A DNA stretch of 64,000 nt. It comes from Hybos culiciformis (Eukaryota > Arthropoda > Insecta > Diptera > Hybotidae). Shown in pieces: positions 21,790-33,229 of the stretch. The position numbers and the translations under genes are program-made. Where the stretch lies: NCBI GenBank assembly GCA_964007475.1, contig OZ023273.1, forward strand, positions 86,012,930-86,076,929, read 5' to 3'. How positions within the stretch are numbered: position 1 is the first letter of the stretch; every line of letters starts with the position of its first letter. The notes below the pieces were generated by a model. That model did no database searches. It was not told the origin of the DNA and worked only from the letters and a program-made list of their open reading frames with translations.

Positions 21790-22727
21790 ATATGATTTTG
21801 GATTTCTAAAATATAATAAAAAAATTCTAATAAACCATTTTTTTTTTTTTTTTTTTATTTATTTGGAACAAGAAAAACTATTAATTTTCTCCATCTGTCA
21901 GTTCCAATAAATTTTAGGTACGGGGGGAATAAGGGGACCCCCGCTCGCCCTCGTCTTTTAGGTCATACCAGTACCCACTAACAAAAAAAACAATTTTTGT
22001 CTTATTACTTGTAGAAATCATTTTATTATGTAAAAAAAATTTCAAATATTAAAAAAAAAACAAATCATAATTGGGTTCGAACCTGGCACCTTCAGACTTT
22101 TTTTATTCAAAAATTAAATATTCTAAAATAATTATAATTTGTTGATATATATTTAGAAAAATAATAATTCCATACAATGTTACACTTTGTTGCTCAAATA
22201 AATATTAGTTTTTGGTCAGTTTTCTCAAAATAACCAACTTATCAATGTCATTGAAGGAAAACTGGATGATTTAATAATAAAGTCATTGAAATATAAGTAA
22301 AATAAATATGTGGAAAAAAAATTAATTATTTTGCATTTGCCCACATCTTAAATTTTTACACAAAATTTATACTTAGATTTTAAAATTGTTTTTAAGAAAA
22401 TCTATATTCAAATAAGGAAATTTAGAATATAAGTTTTGTGTATTAATGCAATTATTTTATTAAAACATATATTATGTAATATCAATATTTTTTAGTAAGT
22501 AATTATAGGCGCAATGCCAATGTCAAAAAATTTTTTTTTAATAAAATTTAATTTTTAATACTATTAAGATTAACAAAATGTTCAAAAATCATAATTTTAT
22601 TATAATTTATAATGTTAAATACGGTGTAAATATTTTTTTAATTAATTATTAGCTAATAATTCCAAAATCATAACGAATAATGAATTAAATATTAAAGTTG
22701 TATATATTAAGTAATTTTTTTTTACCA

Positions 22728-23165
22728 AAACGAAGTACAGATACTTAAATTAAGAGAAAAATTTTAACTTTAAAAATTATGACGCTTTACGGAAATTAAT
22801 TAGATCAATCTGCAAAAATTAATTGACCAATTTATTATCTCTCCCTCTTTGGTATTTTGTATTTGGCGTAACTACATTATTATGTTAAAAAAATTAAAAA
22901 AAAAAAAATTTTCATAAAATTCTCAGTATCGGGGGATCGAACTTGGCACCTTCAGAATTGTAATCCGATATTCTATCCACTCAGCCATATTGCCCTTATG
23001 ATTTCAGCTTTCTAAAATAACATAAAAGAGCACTTGTCTTCTTTAATAATTAAAATCCCTGGAATTTATTTTAAAAATTTCTCTCTTATTTCATTCTACT
23101 AATCGTATTCATGAACCCGTTTATTTCATTCCACTAACCGTATTCATGAACCTTAAAGAACAAAG
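22728..23165 (-). repeat. Block C, inverted copy at the palindrome centre
   Basis: Reverse complement of 19245-19705, including the tRNA-like head (22925-22996) and the ttcatgaata tandem units at 23090-23155. Confidence 0.85.
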
Positions 23166-24179
23166 CAGAATTTTTGAAGCCTTTGAAATTGTGCACTTTT
23201 TTTTAAAACTATGAATTATTCTTGAATCGTTATAGGTTTTATTCAAATTTAATTACTTAATATATACAACTTTAATATTTAATTCATTATTCGTTATGAT
23301 TTTGGAATTATTAGCTAATAATTAATTAAAAAAATATTTACACCGTATTTAACATTATAAATTATAATGAAATTATGATTTTTGAACATTTTTTTAATCT
23401 TAATTGTATTAAAAATTAAATTTTGTTTTAAAAAATTTTTTTGACATTGGCATTGCGCCTATAATTAGGTACTTACTAAAAAATATTGATATTACATATA
23501 TATATATGGCTTTAATAAAATAATTGCATTAATACACAAAACTTATATTCTAAATTTCCTTATTTGAATATAGATTTTCTTAAAAACAATTTTAAAATCT
23601 AAGTATAAATTTTGTGTAAAAATTTAAGATGTGGGCAAATGCAAAATAATTAATTTTTTTTCCACATATTTATTTTACTTATATTTCAATGACTTTATTA
23701 TTAAATCATCCAGTTTTCCTTCAATGACATTGATAAGTTGGTTATTTTGAGAAAACTGACCAAAAACTAATATTTATTTGAGCAACAAAGTGTAACATTG
23801 TATGGAATTGTTATTTTTCTAAATATATCAAGAAATTATAATTATTTTAGAATATTTAATTTTTGAAAAAAAAAAGTCTGAAGGTGCCAGGTTCGAACCC
23901 AATTATGATTTGTTTTTTTTTATAATATTTGAAATTTTTTTACATAATAAAATGATTTCTACAAGTAATAAGACAAAAATTGTTTTTTTGTTAGTGGGTA
24001 CTGGTATGACCTAAAAGACGAGGGCGAGCGGGGGTCCCCTTACTCCCCCCGTCCCTAAAATTTATTGGAACTGACAGATGGAGAAAATTAATAGTTTTTC
24101 TTGTTCCAAATAAATAAAAAAAAAAAATGAATGGTTTATTAGAATTTTTTTATTATATTTTAGAAATCCAAAATCATAT

Positions 24180-24249
24180 GGGCTATATGGTTTGGTGGCT
24201 AGAACATCGGAGTATAAGAGTGAAGGTGTCAGGTTCGATTCCCCCCAAT
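24180..24249 (+). repeat. tRNA-like head in right arm
   Basis: GGCTATATGGTTTGGTGGCT and AGGTTCGATTCCCCCC give A-box and B-box spacing of a tRNA promoter. Cloverleaf pairing is poor. Confidence 0.7.
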
Positions 24250-26102
24250 GAATACATTTTTTTTTTTAATTTTTTTGAACATAATAATTTTTAATTTTTT
24301 TGAACATAATTTTTTTATTGGTAGAATATGTAATTTTTTTGCTTGTAATATTGGGCCCTATATATACATATATTTGAAATTAAAAAAGTGTACGATAATT
24401 ATCAATTCCTACCCAAAATTTTTGGTCTGGTAATCTTTATTTCACCAGAGCTACCTATTTTGAAAATTTTTTTTTTGCATATTTTGAGCCGGGAAAACCT
24501 ATAATGATAATTTACTTGATCGATATCTATACTATCAATGCCAAAATATACCTATGTTGTTTCTCAAGGCTTTAATAAAATTATTTGTAACGAGTTTAGT
24601 GCGTCCAATATTATAAATTTGTTTTATAGGATATAATGTTTATAACTTTAGTGGTTACATGATCTCTGTAAAAAAATAAAACAAAAACATGAAACATGAA
24701 ATGAAATGTGTTCACTTTTCTTACTTATTTTTCTCCCGGGAAATTCGTACTTTTTTCAGCGTTTATTATCTTATTAACTACAACAGGATTAACAAATGCT
24801 TGTTTAAATACATATATACATATAACTGTCTTACTTACTATGACAAGTGGTAAAACATGTTTGAAAATTAGTTGGGACTTTAGTGATATACCTATTATCC
24901 GGTGTCTAAATTTTTTATGAATGATCACAAGATTATATTAATTCTATTGTGAAAATAAGATTGCACGAAAAAGCTGTGAATATTGCAGAACGCTGCCCAC
25001 AATATTGAAAAATAGTTCATTCAACTCGCTATTAAAAAACTGATTTCTGAATAGGATAGTTTTTTTTTTCACAATTAAATTTTTAAAAAGAAATAGCATC
25101 TCGATACTTAAATTTATGCATCTGTCAACGTTTCCAATATTTTTTACATCCATTTTATAGCAATATTCAATTGCATTAATTCCATATATGAAATTATACA
25201 GTTTTCAACTAAGTTCTCAAATAAGTTTTTAGCTACATTTTAATTTTATAATATGTATTATAAAATTATAAAACACTATTTATTAATTAAAAGTTTTTTC
25301 CATTTATATTAATTAAAATAAAAAATCAAAGAGCGCCTAATTTGCATTCGATTATTTGCTACTACCACCAAGATCTGTACCAAATTTGCTACAATTTTAC
25401 TTAGCTCTGTGTTTTGCTTCAAAAATAGAATATGTATAAAAAATATTAAATTAGTGGCTGATAAAAACATTTTGGTTTGTTTAAATATCTCAAAAAAACT
25501 AATTATTATGAAAAAAGATTTAAAAACTATGAATAACAGTGGCTACAAATGATGGGCTGCTCAGTACAAAATGTAAATTAAAATAAAAATCAGTCCAAGT
25601 CCAAAAGAAGTCCATTTTTTGTAGCCACTGTTATTTCATAGTTTAAATATTAAGTATAAACTTCTGTAGGCAGTTCTATGACTGCTTCGTGTGTTTTTTT
25701 TTGTTAAATTTCTAAATAAAAATTAGTGAATAAAATTCCTCATTTTCTTGCCATTTTTTAACAGAACTTCGAATTTTTTTCATTTTATTTTCCCATTAAG
25801 TTAATTATTGGGAGAAATTTAATATTTAAAAAAAAACGATTTATCGGACTACGGTGCCAAATATAAAAACAAAACCCGAATTTCCCTGACATTTTCATAA
25901 AACAACAATAAAATTCCTTAAATTTAAAGAAAAACAAATCCATTCTGGCATCTTTGTAATTCATATTTTAAAAATTGAAAAAAAAGTATAAAAACTGCTC
26001 TCCCGAAAACTTTTTTTTGACATGAAATTACACTAACAAAATACATTAGGAATTTGAAATGCAGAATTTCAAATTCTTAAATTTTTTTCAGGGTCAAGGC
26101 CC

Positions 26103-26264
26103 ATAATTTTATAAAATTTCATTTCATTTCAAAAATGTGAATCACATTTTTTAATTTCAAAATACTATGTATAAGTTTGTAAATTATTTCTATAAATTCA
26201 GTTAGTAAGTGTTTTTAAATAAACTATTAATTCTTTAAAAAGAAGATTTTTATTTATTTACACA
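26103..26264 (+). repeat. Gypsy 3' LTR, second part
   Basis: Continues the LTR after the ATA target duplication and ends TTTACACA, followed by the ACACT element TSD. Confidence 0.85.
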
Positions 26265-26269
26265 ACACT

Positions 26270-27010
26270 ACACACTCTTTCATCCCTTTTCTATGGGGGA
26301 GTTTTTTATGTATAGGATAGGATAGAATAAGGTTGAATAGGATTTACAAAATTTAAGGTTATTACATTATCGTATATAATTAAAATTAAAATTAAAATAA
26401 AGATTAACCACATACGTTAAAAAAAATAGTTTACATACAAAATTATTAAAATATGTAATATTTTTATATATTAAGCTTAGAATATTATTATTTTAAATAT
26501 GATCTTATTTCGAATTAACAAAATTTTATTATTTAATGTTATTATTAAATTATTCCATATGATATGATGGTATATAATGTTGAATTTTCTATAATGCCAT
26601 ACTGATATGGTATCTTCCATATGTTATTCAATTCTTCAATTCTTTCTAAAATACAAAGAATAATTTTGGCAGTAAAAATTCATAAAATATATGTATTCAT
26701 ATGTAAATATTTATATAATATTAATGTTTGAAGCTAGGTAAATTATAACAAAATTTTTTTTTTGTTTGTTTACATACGTACATTGATGATTTATCAATGT
26801 TATAATTCATATTTTTATTTTATAAAATATTAACTTAGACTTATCTATGTTAATCGATTTTCATAATATTTTTTAAAAAAAAATTCATAAGATGTAAAAA
26901 AAAAGCCTCTCCGTTATCATATCAACAATCTTTTCACAATCTGAAAACGAATTTCAAATTCTTAAAGAATTTGAAAACAGTGATCTTATTAAGATTGGTC
27001 GCGAAAGAAA
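26270..27010. other. AT-rich spacer
   Basis: No coding or structural feature is recognised beyond short homopolymers and ggataggataga-type simple sequence near 26305. Confidence 0.4.
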
Positions 27011-27055
27011 GTTCCAATGATTATAAGATGGATTATTTAATTTAATCGTATCACG

Positions 27056-27603
27056 TTAATTACAATTTTTTACGTATCTGGTTATGTCCTTAGACATACC
27101 TTTCCAATAATACAATTTTCGGATGTTTTTAAGTAATCTGGATATACCTCCATGACTACTTAGTTCGGGATCTTTATGATAATTTTCTATAATTTTCTGT
27201 TTGTCATAGTCACTTATGACTTTAATCATTTTAGGCGTTAACACAATTACAAAATTTTTCAATACAAGGTCCGCAATATTTTTTCTTGAATTCTTATTTT
27301 ATCAAAAATGTCGTCATTCGACGATAATTGTATTTTATCGATGTTATAATTTTTGGCCTCTTTCTCAAGTATAGGCAGTAATCGATCTAAATCGAGTACG
27401 CCACTAGGACCATAATACTTATCGAAACTTAATGTCATTATTTCATTATTTTTAAAACATAGTGTCAATTTAAATTTATCTAAATTGAACGATAGGCGGG
27501 CTAAATGTTTTACTTCTTTCAGTTTTTTAAATTCGTAAACTTTTCCCACATAAACGTCAGCTCCAGATATATCGACGGGGTGTGTTTTAAAAGCCCTTGT
27601 CAT
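27056..27603 (-). pseudogene. Gypsy pol linker and integrase zinc finger fragment
   Basis: 27259-27603 (114 codons, KLTLCFKNNEIMTLSFDKY, SGVLDLDRLLPILEKEAKNY) looks like the tether between RNase H and integrase in insect gypsy elements. After a one-base shift, 27056-27262 gives KIIENYHKDPELSSHGGISR and LYYWKGMSKDITRYVKNC, an integrase zinc-binding finger (H..H..C). The catalytic core is missing. Confidence 0.65.
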
Positions 27604-27606
27604 ATC

Positions 27607-28604
27607 TTATTTGAGTCGCATACTATAATTATTACGCATATTATCATTATTCATTATTGGCAATCGCCTTGAAAAAATAGTTCTATCGAACTTAGTACGG
27701 GCTGGTGTTTTTGGACCTAACAGTTTCAACGAACTGTATTCGTGGTGGTTTTCCGGTCTAATTATATTAATTGTATTAATAGTGTTGGTCATACCCGTTT
27801 TGAGTTTCAGAAAAGTCAAATTTTTTGAGTTATGCAATATATTCGAATCAATAAAAGAATTATCATAAGTGTTAAAGTCTGAAATAATGGTAATTAATTT
27901 TGTTAAGGCTTCATCCACTGAGATGAAATTGCCTGCTTGCAGAATAAACTTTTTACGTTCGTTTGAGGCATTTTGTATAATTGATTTTATGGTGGAAGTG
28001 GTCGTATATTTTTGGGCTAGTACTAGTGGTAGTCCGTCAGATATATACGAATTTTCAAGATTTTTCGCGAGCTTAACTAATTCTTTGGAATCTTGAATTG
28101 CCGTTTTATTATTTTGTTTTAAACTAAGAATCTTAGCTGTGGCTAGATCTGTGGAGTCTCCCTTAATCTGTGCTCTCAATTGTTCAATTATTTGTTGAAC
28201 GGTTTTTTCTGTTGTTATAAGGTTGCGGCAACTGCTTCTAGCTTAGTTTTAATTAAAGCCACTAGAAGAGCTGTGTGTTGTCCAAGAAATTGATTAGTAA
28301 GGATTAACGCGTCAAGAAAAGATTGTAGATTATTCGGTTTACCGTTAAATGCTGGTATGATTTGAGAAGCTAACGTTAAAAATGTTATTGCGTTTAAATT
28401 ATCATTTTGTGTGATGTTTTGGGACGTTGGTTTTTGAATAACATTGAATTTTTGTTTTTGAATATGATTGTATTTTTTATCGCATTTGATTTTAAAGTAA
28501 ATATTATTATTGACTAACAGAAACAAAAAGGTAATTAATATTTGATAAAACGTTGTGAATGTGGTATTGTCATACCGACAATATGTTTCACTTTTATCAA
28601 ACAT
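27607..28604 (-). pseudogene. Gypsy gag
   Basis: 28215-28604 contains IIPAFNGKPNNLQSFLDALIL and LVALIKTKLEAVAA. After a shift, 27607-28179 gives RAQIKGDSTDLATAKILSLK, LENSYISDGLPLVLAQKY and NASNERKKFILQAGNF. This is the helical capsid-like gag of insect gypsy/errantivirus-type elements. The frame ends with an Arg/Asn-rich stretch. Confidence 0.75.
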
Positions 28605-28609
28605 TTTTA

Positions 28610-29486
28610 CTTATTTAAAAAAAAAATGGAAACCGAAGTTAATTATGATTAACGTTTGAAAATGGTCAATTTTGATACTTCCATTAAAAACAAACAGAAT
28701 TTGATTCAAAAAAAGAATTGTAGAAATTTTCTACTAGAGGATGTTCAAAAGATGTTTGTAAAGAAAACACATCAAAATTAGCTAATATGTTACATGATAA
28801 TAAACAGTATTATTCATAACAAAGAATGTTAAAAATGAGAAAGTTTGAATACGATAATCGTTTTATCAATCAAAATAAACATAACAATTTTTTTTTTATT
28901 AATCGAATTCTTTTAATATCATAAATTAAAGGATCGATAATAAAAGTAATTAAAGTGTTTTAATATTTCCAATCATAAAATAAAGAATTTTCTAAGAAAA
29001 GTATTAATGATTGAGAAAATTAAACGGAAATTCGCTCACAAAATTTTTGTTTTTCCTGAAATGTTTTCCAGTCATACGAAAAAAAATATCATCAATTATA
29101 AGATGAATTGAAATTACATTGAAACAGTGTAACAATTCAACATGTCTTTTTACCAACCAATTAAGGATCTAAGAAATTTAGATCAATTGTCAAAATTTGA
29201 AAAAAACTACGTTGCGATTTAAATAGGATATTAATATAATATAGTCATAAGATTAAAAAAAAATTTCGAGATATGCAGAAGATTTTAATATAATAAGATC
29301 AATAAGATCAATATAATATAATGTAAGTACGAGCAATTGAACATTCAAACAAAAATTTTTTTTTATAAATTGTGATCAAGTATGCAATTATGCATTGAGA
29401 AACGATCAATGTACGTACATATACAACAAAATATAAATGCATTACAAATATGATGGTAATGCAATCATATACTAAAATTTTATATA
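28610..29486. other. AT-rich spacer 5' of the second gypsy relic
   Basis: May hold the 5' untranslated region and LTR of that element; no repeat partner is visible to prove it. Confidence 0.3.
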
Positions 29487-30223
29487 TCGACGGGTCCGAA
29501 GAGTACTTGGTAAATCGAGATACGATAGAAACCGATTTATATTAAAAATGATTCTCCGCACTCATATCTACGATTTTGGGTCATAATGACGTTCCTAACT
29601 GAAATAAAACACATTCAAAATAAAAAAAAAATGTTTATTGTAAGTAAAATCGACGTACGAGCTGAATTGTATATTCATATACAAGCCCACTTTCCATCAG
29701 TCAAAAATTGTAAATGAAAATACAATCGGTAAAAAATAAAAAAAAAATTATTTTATCATGAGATACAATTAATGAATGCTAGAACTTGTCGTTTTTACAA
29801 TCTTAAACTTCCGTTAACCACCAACTTGCGATATTGGCAAGAAATTCAGCGCTGTCGTATTTGAAAATGCGATTTTATTTTGTTTTGTTTTGTTAGATCT
29901 AAATAAAGATACGATGTCAACCGTACTTAATATCGTGAACTTACGATATTAAACGGCAGAAAAAAATTTGCAATTATCGTATATCCATTTACGCAATGTT
30001 AGTAAATGAAGCGATCAGCGTAAAAACTTAAAAATGTGAAAATTTGATAGAAATTTTCAAATATTCCAATAAATTTTAATTGTTAAAAATGTAATATAAT
30101 TTTTTCATAAAACCATGTAACAAAAATGAGGACTCTTGAAGAAAAATTTTAAAACAAACAGTTTTTTGCTTCCTGTGAAAACTAGTGTTTTTGAGATACG
30201 ATAGTACTCTTCGGACCCGTCGA
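29487..30223. mobile_element. 737-bp MITE with TCGACGGGTCCGAAGAGTAC ends
   Basis: Left TCGACGGGTCCGAAGAGTAC and right gtactcttcggacccgtcga are perfect inverted repeats. Beyond them the match continues imperfectly through gagatacgatag. TA flanks each end (29485-29486, 30224-30225). No reading frame. TA duplication suggests a Tc1/mariner-like source, but this is inference. Confidence 0.8.
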
Positions 30224-30281
30224 TATTATAAAATAATAATACTATTAAAAAAAATTATACATATCTTTTTTTTTTTTGTTG

Positions 30282-30522
30282 TTTGTTATCTTGCTGTTGT
30301 TTTCTGATGCTGTTCTTGTTACTGCTGCTGCTGTTGTTGTAATGCTGCTGCTGCTGTTGTACTGCTGCTGTTGCTTCTGCTGCTATAATGCTAATAGTTC
30401 AGCTGCTGCTGCTGCTGTTACTGTTGTTACTGTTACTGCTATTCTGTTGTTGTCATGTTACTGTTACTGCTGCTGTTGATGTTGCTGCTGTTATAATGCT
30501 GTTATAATGCTGTTATACTGCT
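30282..30522 (+). repeat. Imperfect (CTG/GTT)n microsatellite
   Basis: Long run of ctg, gtt and tgc triplets with imperfections. It encodes a spurious Leu/Cys-rich frame. It resumes at 37517 on the other side of BEL-B, showing that BEL-B landed in it. Confidence 0.9.
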
Positions 30523-31121
30523 TGTTCGAGTTCATTTTATTATTAGTCATAAGTTTTAGTTTGCCGGGTAATTTCCTGGTGAAATATTTCCTTAGTTAAA
30601 ATTAAAATGTGACGGGTCTATTACTGGTAATAGATTCCACTTACAGAAGAAAGTGCAGTTAACAAGTTTTTGTTTTTTGTCAATACAAAGGCATAATCGA
30701 AGTCTAACGGGTTTTGCTTATTTACTTTTCCCTTGTTTTTAAGTTGACGCAACGCATACGTGCAAATCAATTTGTCTATTTTGCTTTATGCACAATTTTT
30801 TCCTATTCGCTACGCTGTGGTGAAAAGTGAAGTATATACAAATACTAATGTATTTTATTATGTAAATAATATTTTATAGATTTAAGAATTTTTGTGAAAT
30901 CAAAATTTTTAGTTATTATCAGACAGTCAAATCAAGAGGAGCAAATAATAAAATATTCATATACAGTCCACTACACACCAATTCCGTATGAAGAATTCTT
31001 CCCACGGAATTTAAGTTCAGGTACACGATTGAGGTTATCCTTTCCAAAAAAAAAAAAAAAAAACCAGCTTTAATCCATGCATGGTCCTTAGAGTTAGGAC
31101 AAAAAATCAGCATTCAAAACA
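30523..31121 (+). repeat. BEL-B 5' LTR
   Basis: TGTTCGAGTT ... TTCAAAACA, 599 bp, with an 18-A run at the same place as in the 3' LTR. Confidence 0.95.
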
Positions 31122-31122
31122 T

Positions 31123-31140
31123 TGGTCCTGTAAAGCCGGA
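31123..31140 (+). promoter_or_regulatory. Putative primer-binding site
   Basis: TGGTCCTGTAAAGCCGGA starts one base after the LTR; TGG fits pairing with a tRNA CCA end. The tRNA is not identified. Confidence 0.45.
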
Positions 31141-31256
31141 TTAAAGGTAGGTATGTTATCCGAAGCATCCTAAGAGTAAAAGAGAAGCCAACATCCAACA
31201 AGTAAGTCGTCCAACGTCCAGAAGGGAAGTTATCCAAAATTTGCCATATACTACCA

Positions 31257-31790
31257 TTGTGTTACAAGTGCCAAAGAAGTCAATTGAAGTCCATTACCAT
31301 TCAGTACCATTGTGTTGCAAGTGCCAAAGAAGTCAATTCAAGTCCATCACCATATGTAAATAATATTGTGTTACAAGTGCCAAAGAAGTCAATTGAAGTC
31401 CATTACCATTCAGTACCATTGTGTTGCAAGTGCCAAAGAAGTCAATTCAAGTCCATCACCATATACTACCATTGTGTTACAAGTGCCAAAGAAGTCAATT
31501 GAAGTCCATTACCATTCAGTACCATTGTGTTGCAAGTGTCAAAGAAGTCAATTCAAGTCCATCACCATATACTACCATTGTGTTACAAGTGCCAAAGAAG
31601 TCAATTGAAGTCCATTACCATTCAGTACCATTGTGTTGCAAGTGCCAAAGAAGTCAATTCAAGTCCATCACCATATAGTGTCATTGTGTTACAAGTGCCA
31701 ACATCCATTATCATCTAATATCATTATATATCAAGTGCCAACAAGTCCATTGCCAACTAATACCATTGTAAACAAGAGCCAACTAAGAAG
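31257..31790 (+). repeat. 106-bp tandem repeat in BEL-B leader
   Basis: Units start at 31259, 31368, 31474, 31580 and 31686. Spacing is 109 for the first and 106 for the rest. Each 106-bp unit is two related 53-bp halves (gtgttacaagtgccaaagaa and gtgttgcaagtgccaaagaa). Overlapping 63-85-codon frames here are by-products of the repeat. Confidence 0.93.
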
Positions 31791-31941
31791 ATTGAAGGAA
31801 AGTATCAAAGGAACTGGTAACCAATAAATTTTATATTTTAGTTATAAGGTCAGGAAAACCTGTAATTATTTCTAGTGTAGGAATTGAAGTGTAATTCAAA
31901 ACAAACTTCACTTTAGACCATAGTAAAGCCTTATATTAATA

Positions 31942-33229
31942 ATGCCTCCAAAAATGGAAAAGAATAGCTCAGCAAGGTTAGAAGCGTTAGTTACTCGATT
32001 TAAGGTAGTAGAAACCTTTTGTGCAACTATCGACGCGGATAATCCTCCTGAAAAGTCTTGCATTGAACCTCGAATTACCATTCTTAAAAATTTATACAAA
32101 GAGTATGAATTGGATTTGGGAAGGGTTTTGTCAAAGGAAATTTCGGAAGACACCGACATTGAGGGTCACATTCAGAAAATTGAAACCATGTATGTTGAAA
32201 GCTTGAGTACGTTAACCGGGTTATGTCCGAATGACCGTGAGATTTCGGAATCCCAAGAGAGCAAGATTCAAACTATTAAACTGCCCGATGTTAATATTCC
32301 AATCTTTGATGGCAAGTCTGCAGAATGGCTGGCTTTCAAAGAAACCTTTATTGCCATAATAGATAAGAATCAAAAATTAAGTGACATAATTAAATTTACG
32401 TATTTGCTGGACAAATTAAAAGGTGCTTCAAACCGTAGGTCATATTTCGTTATCAGAGGCGGGGTATAAGAAGGCGTTCAATGCTCTTATGGACCGATAT
32501 GATAACAAACGCCAACTTGTCGAAATACATATAGACGGTATTTTGAATTTACCTACCGTGTTAAAAGATAATTGTGCCGGATTAAGAACTATTTTAAATC
32601 TATGCAATTCGCATATTGCATCCCTTGAGTCATTGGGACAAATAATTGACGACATGAGTCAAATGTTTGTAGTAAGCTGTGTTGTTCGGAAGCTTGATAT
32701 CAATTTACGAAAAGAGTGGGAAACAGAGCTTAAGCCTAATGAACTACCGACCCTAAGTCAATTGCAAAACTTTTTATCAAAAAGGTGCCGAATTCTTGAA
32801 TCAATTGAATGTTCAAGAAAACCGATTGTCAGAAATAATGTACCTGACAAAAAGATTCCTAGTTCTAAAGTTAATCAGTCAAATACGTTCATGTCCAATA
32901 CCTCAGATGCAAATAAATCCATTGCTACTGAAACTTCCACAAATACATGTAGATTCTGTAAAATGTCATTCCATCCATTTTATCTTTGTGCAGAATTTAA
33001 AAAGATGTCTGTTGAACAGAGATTTCAAAAGATAAAGGAGTTGAAACTGTGTTTCAATTGTTTTAGTTCTAAACATACAAGTAAAGATTGTACCAGAGGG
33101 ACATGCAAGCATTGTCCAAATAAGCATAATTCGCTTTTGCATCGGGAAATTCCCAAAATTAATCAAATTAACCATGAAAATAATGCAACAGCATTAGTTT
33201 CCAACTGCAATCATTTCAATTCAAGATAA
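31942..33229 (+). pseudogene. BEL-B gag, one frameshift
   Basis: 31942-32469 starts MPPKMEKNSSARLEALVTRF and contains IKLPDVNIPIFDGKSAEWLA and FTYLLDKLKGA. A one-base shift near 32420 moves the frame to 32423-33229. There GHISLSEAGYKKAFNALMDR, LESLGQIIDDMS, the zinc-knuckle pair CRFCKMSFHPFYLC and CFNCFSSKHTSKDC plus CKHCPNKHNSLLH complete a BEL/Pao gag. It would form the particle core. The start is the first ATG after the repeat leader. Confidence 0.9.

Larger units (their letters stand above)
20343..25693. mobile_element. Giant inverted repeat: arms of about 2.4 kb around a 0.5-kb centre
   Basis: The left arm 20343-22718 and right arm 23252-25693 are reverse complements. They match from the outer end (cacacgaagcagtcatag / ctatgactgcttcgtgtg) to attaaagttgtatatattaag / cttaatatatacaactttaat. 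The centre (22719-23251) is an inverted copy of block C plus about 90 bp. The arms include tRNA-like heads and no long reading frame; the 61-75-codon frames in them are unlike known proteins. A related, shorter copy is at 55823-58015. Both lie outside known element classes. Confidence 0.8.
16837..26102 (+). mobile_element. PIF/Harbinger-like DNA transposon carrying nested repeats
   Basis: Terminal inverted repeats of about 75 bp. The left end is cggccttctccctgaaaaaa... (16837 onward). The right end, reversed, is gggccttgaccctgaaaaaa (26102 down). Both continue through tttaagaatttgaaattc and cctaatgtattttgttagtg. The 3-bp ATA flanks both ends (16834-16836, 26103-26105) and is present once in the uninterrupted LTR. 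A Harbinger-type transposase fragment lies inside at 17184-17876. Most of the 9.3 kb is later insertions. Confidence 0.85.
14110..26264 (+). mobile_element. Ty3/gypsy deletion derivative (CsRn1/Kabuki-like), 3' LTR split by a Harbinger-like insertion
   Basis: 5' LTR remnant 14110-14312, pol 14324-16661, polypurine tract 16681-16694, then the 3' LTR in two parts (16695-16836 and 26103-26264). LTR starts are TGTGGGAACACAACA and the end is TTTACACA. ACACT flanks both sides (14105-14109 and 26265-26269), a 5-bp TSD. Gag, protease, PBS and the RT N-terminus are deleted, because the 5' LTR joins directly to RT. Confidence 0.85.
27056..28604 (-). mobile_element. Second Ty3/gypsy relic: gag joined to pol linker and integrase finger
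   Basis: Four adjacent minus-strand frames retain gag (28604-27607), a pol segment (27603-27259) and an integrase HHCC start (27262-27056). Protease, RT and RNase H are absent, so a large internal deletion joined gag to late pol. No LTR pair is recognisable. Confidence 0.7.

Noticed and set aside
30276..30479. Leu/Cys/Val-rich 67-codon frame
   Set aside because: Product of the CTG/GTT microsatellite.
31257..31827. Five overlapping 63-85-codon frames rich in Cys/Lys/Ser
   Set aside because: They are the translation of the 106-bp tandem repeat in different offsets and have no independent support.
33205..33229. Programmed gag-pol frameshift in BEL-B
   Set aside because: No clear slippery site was identified, and several other one-base shifts occur in the same element, so mutation or assembly error is simpler.
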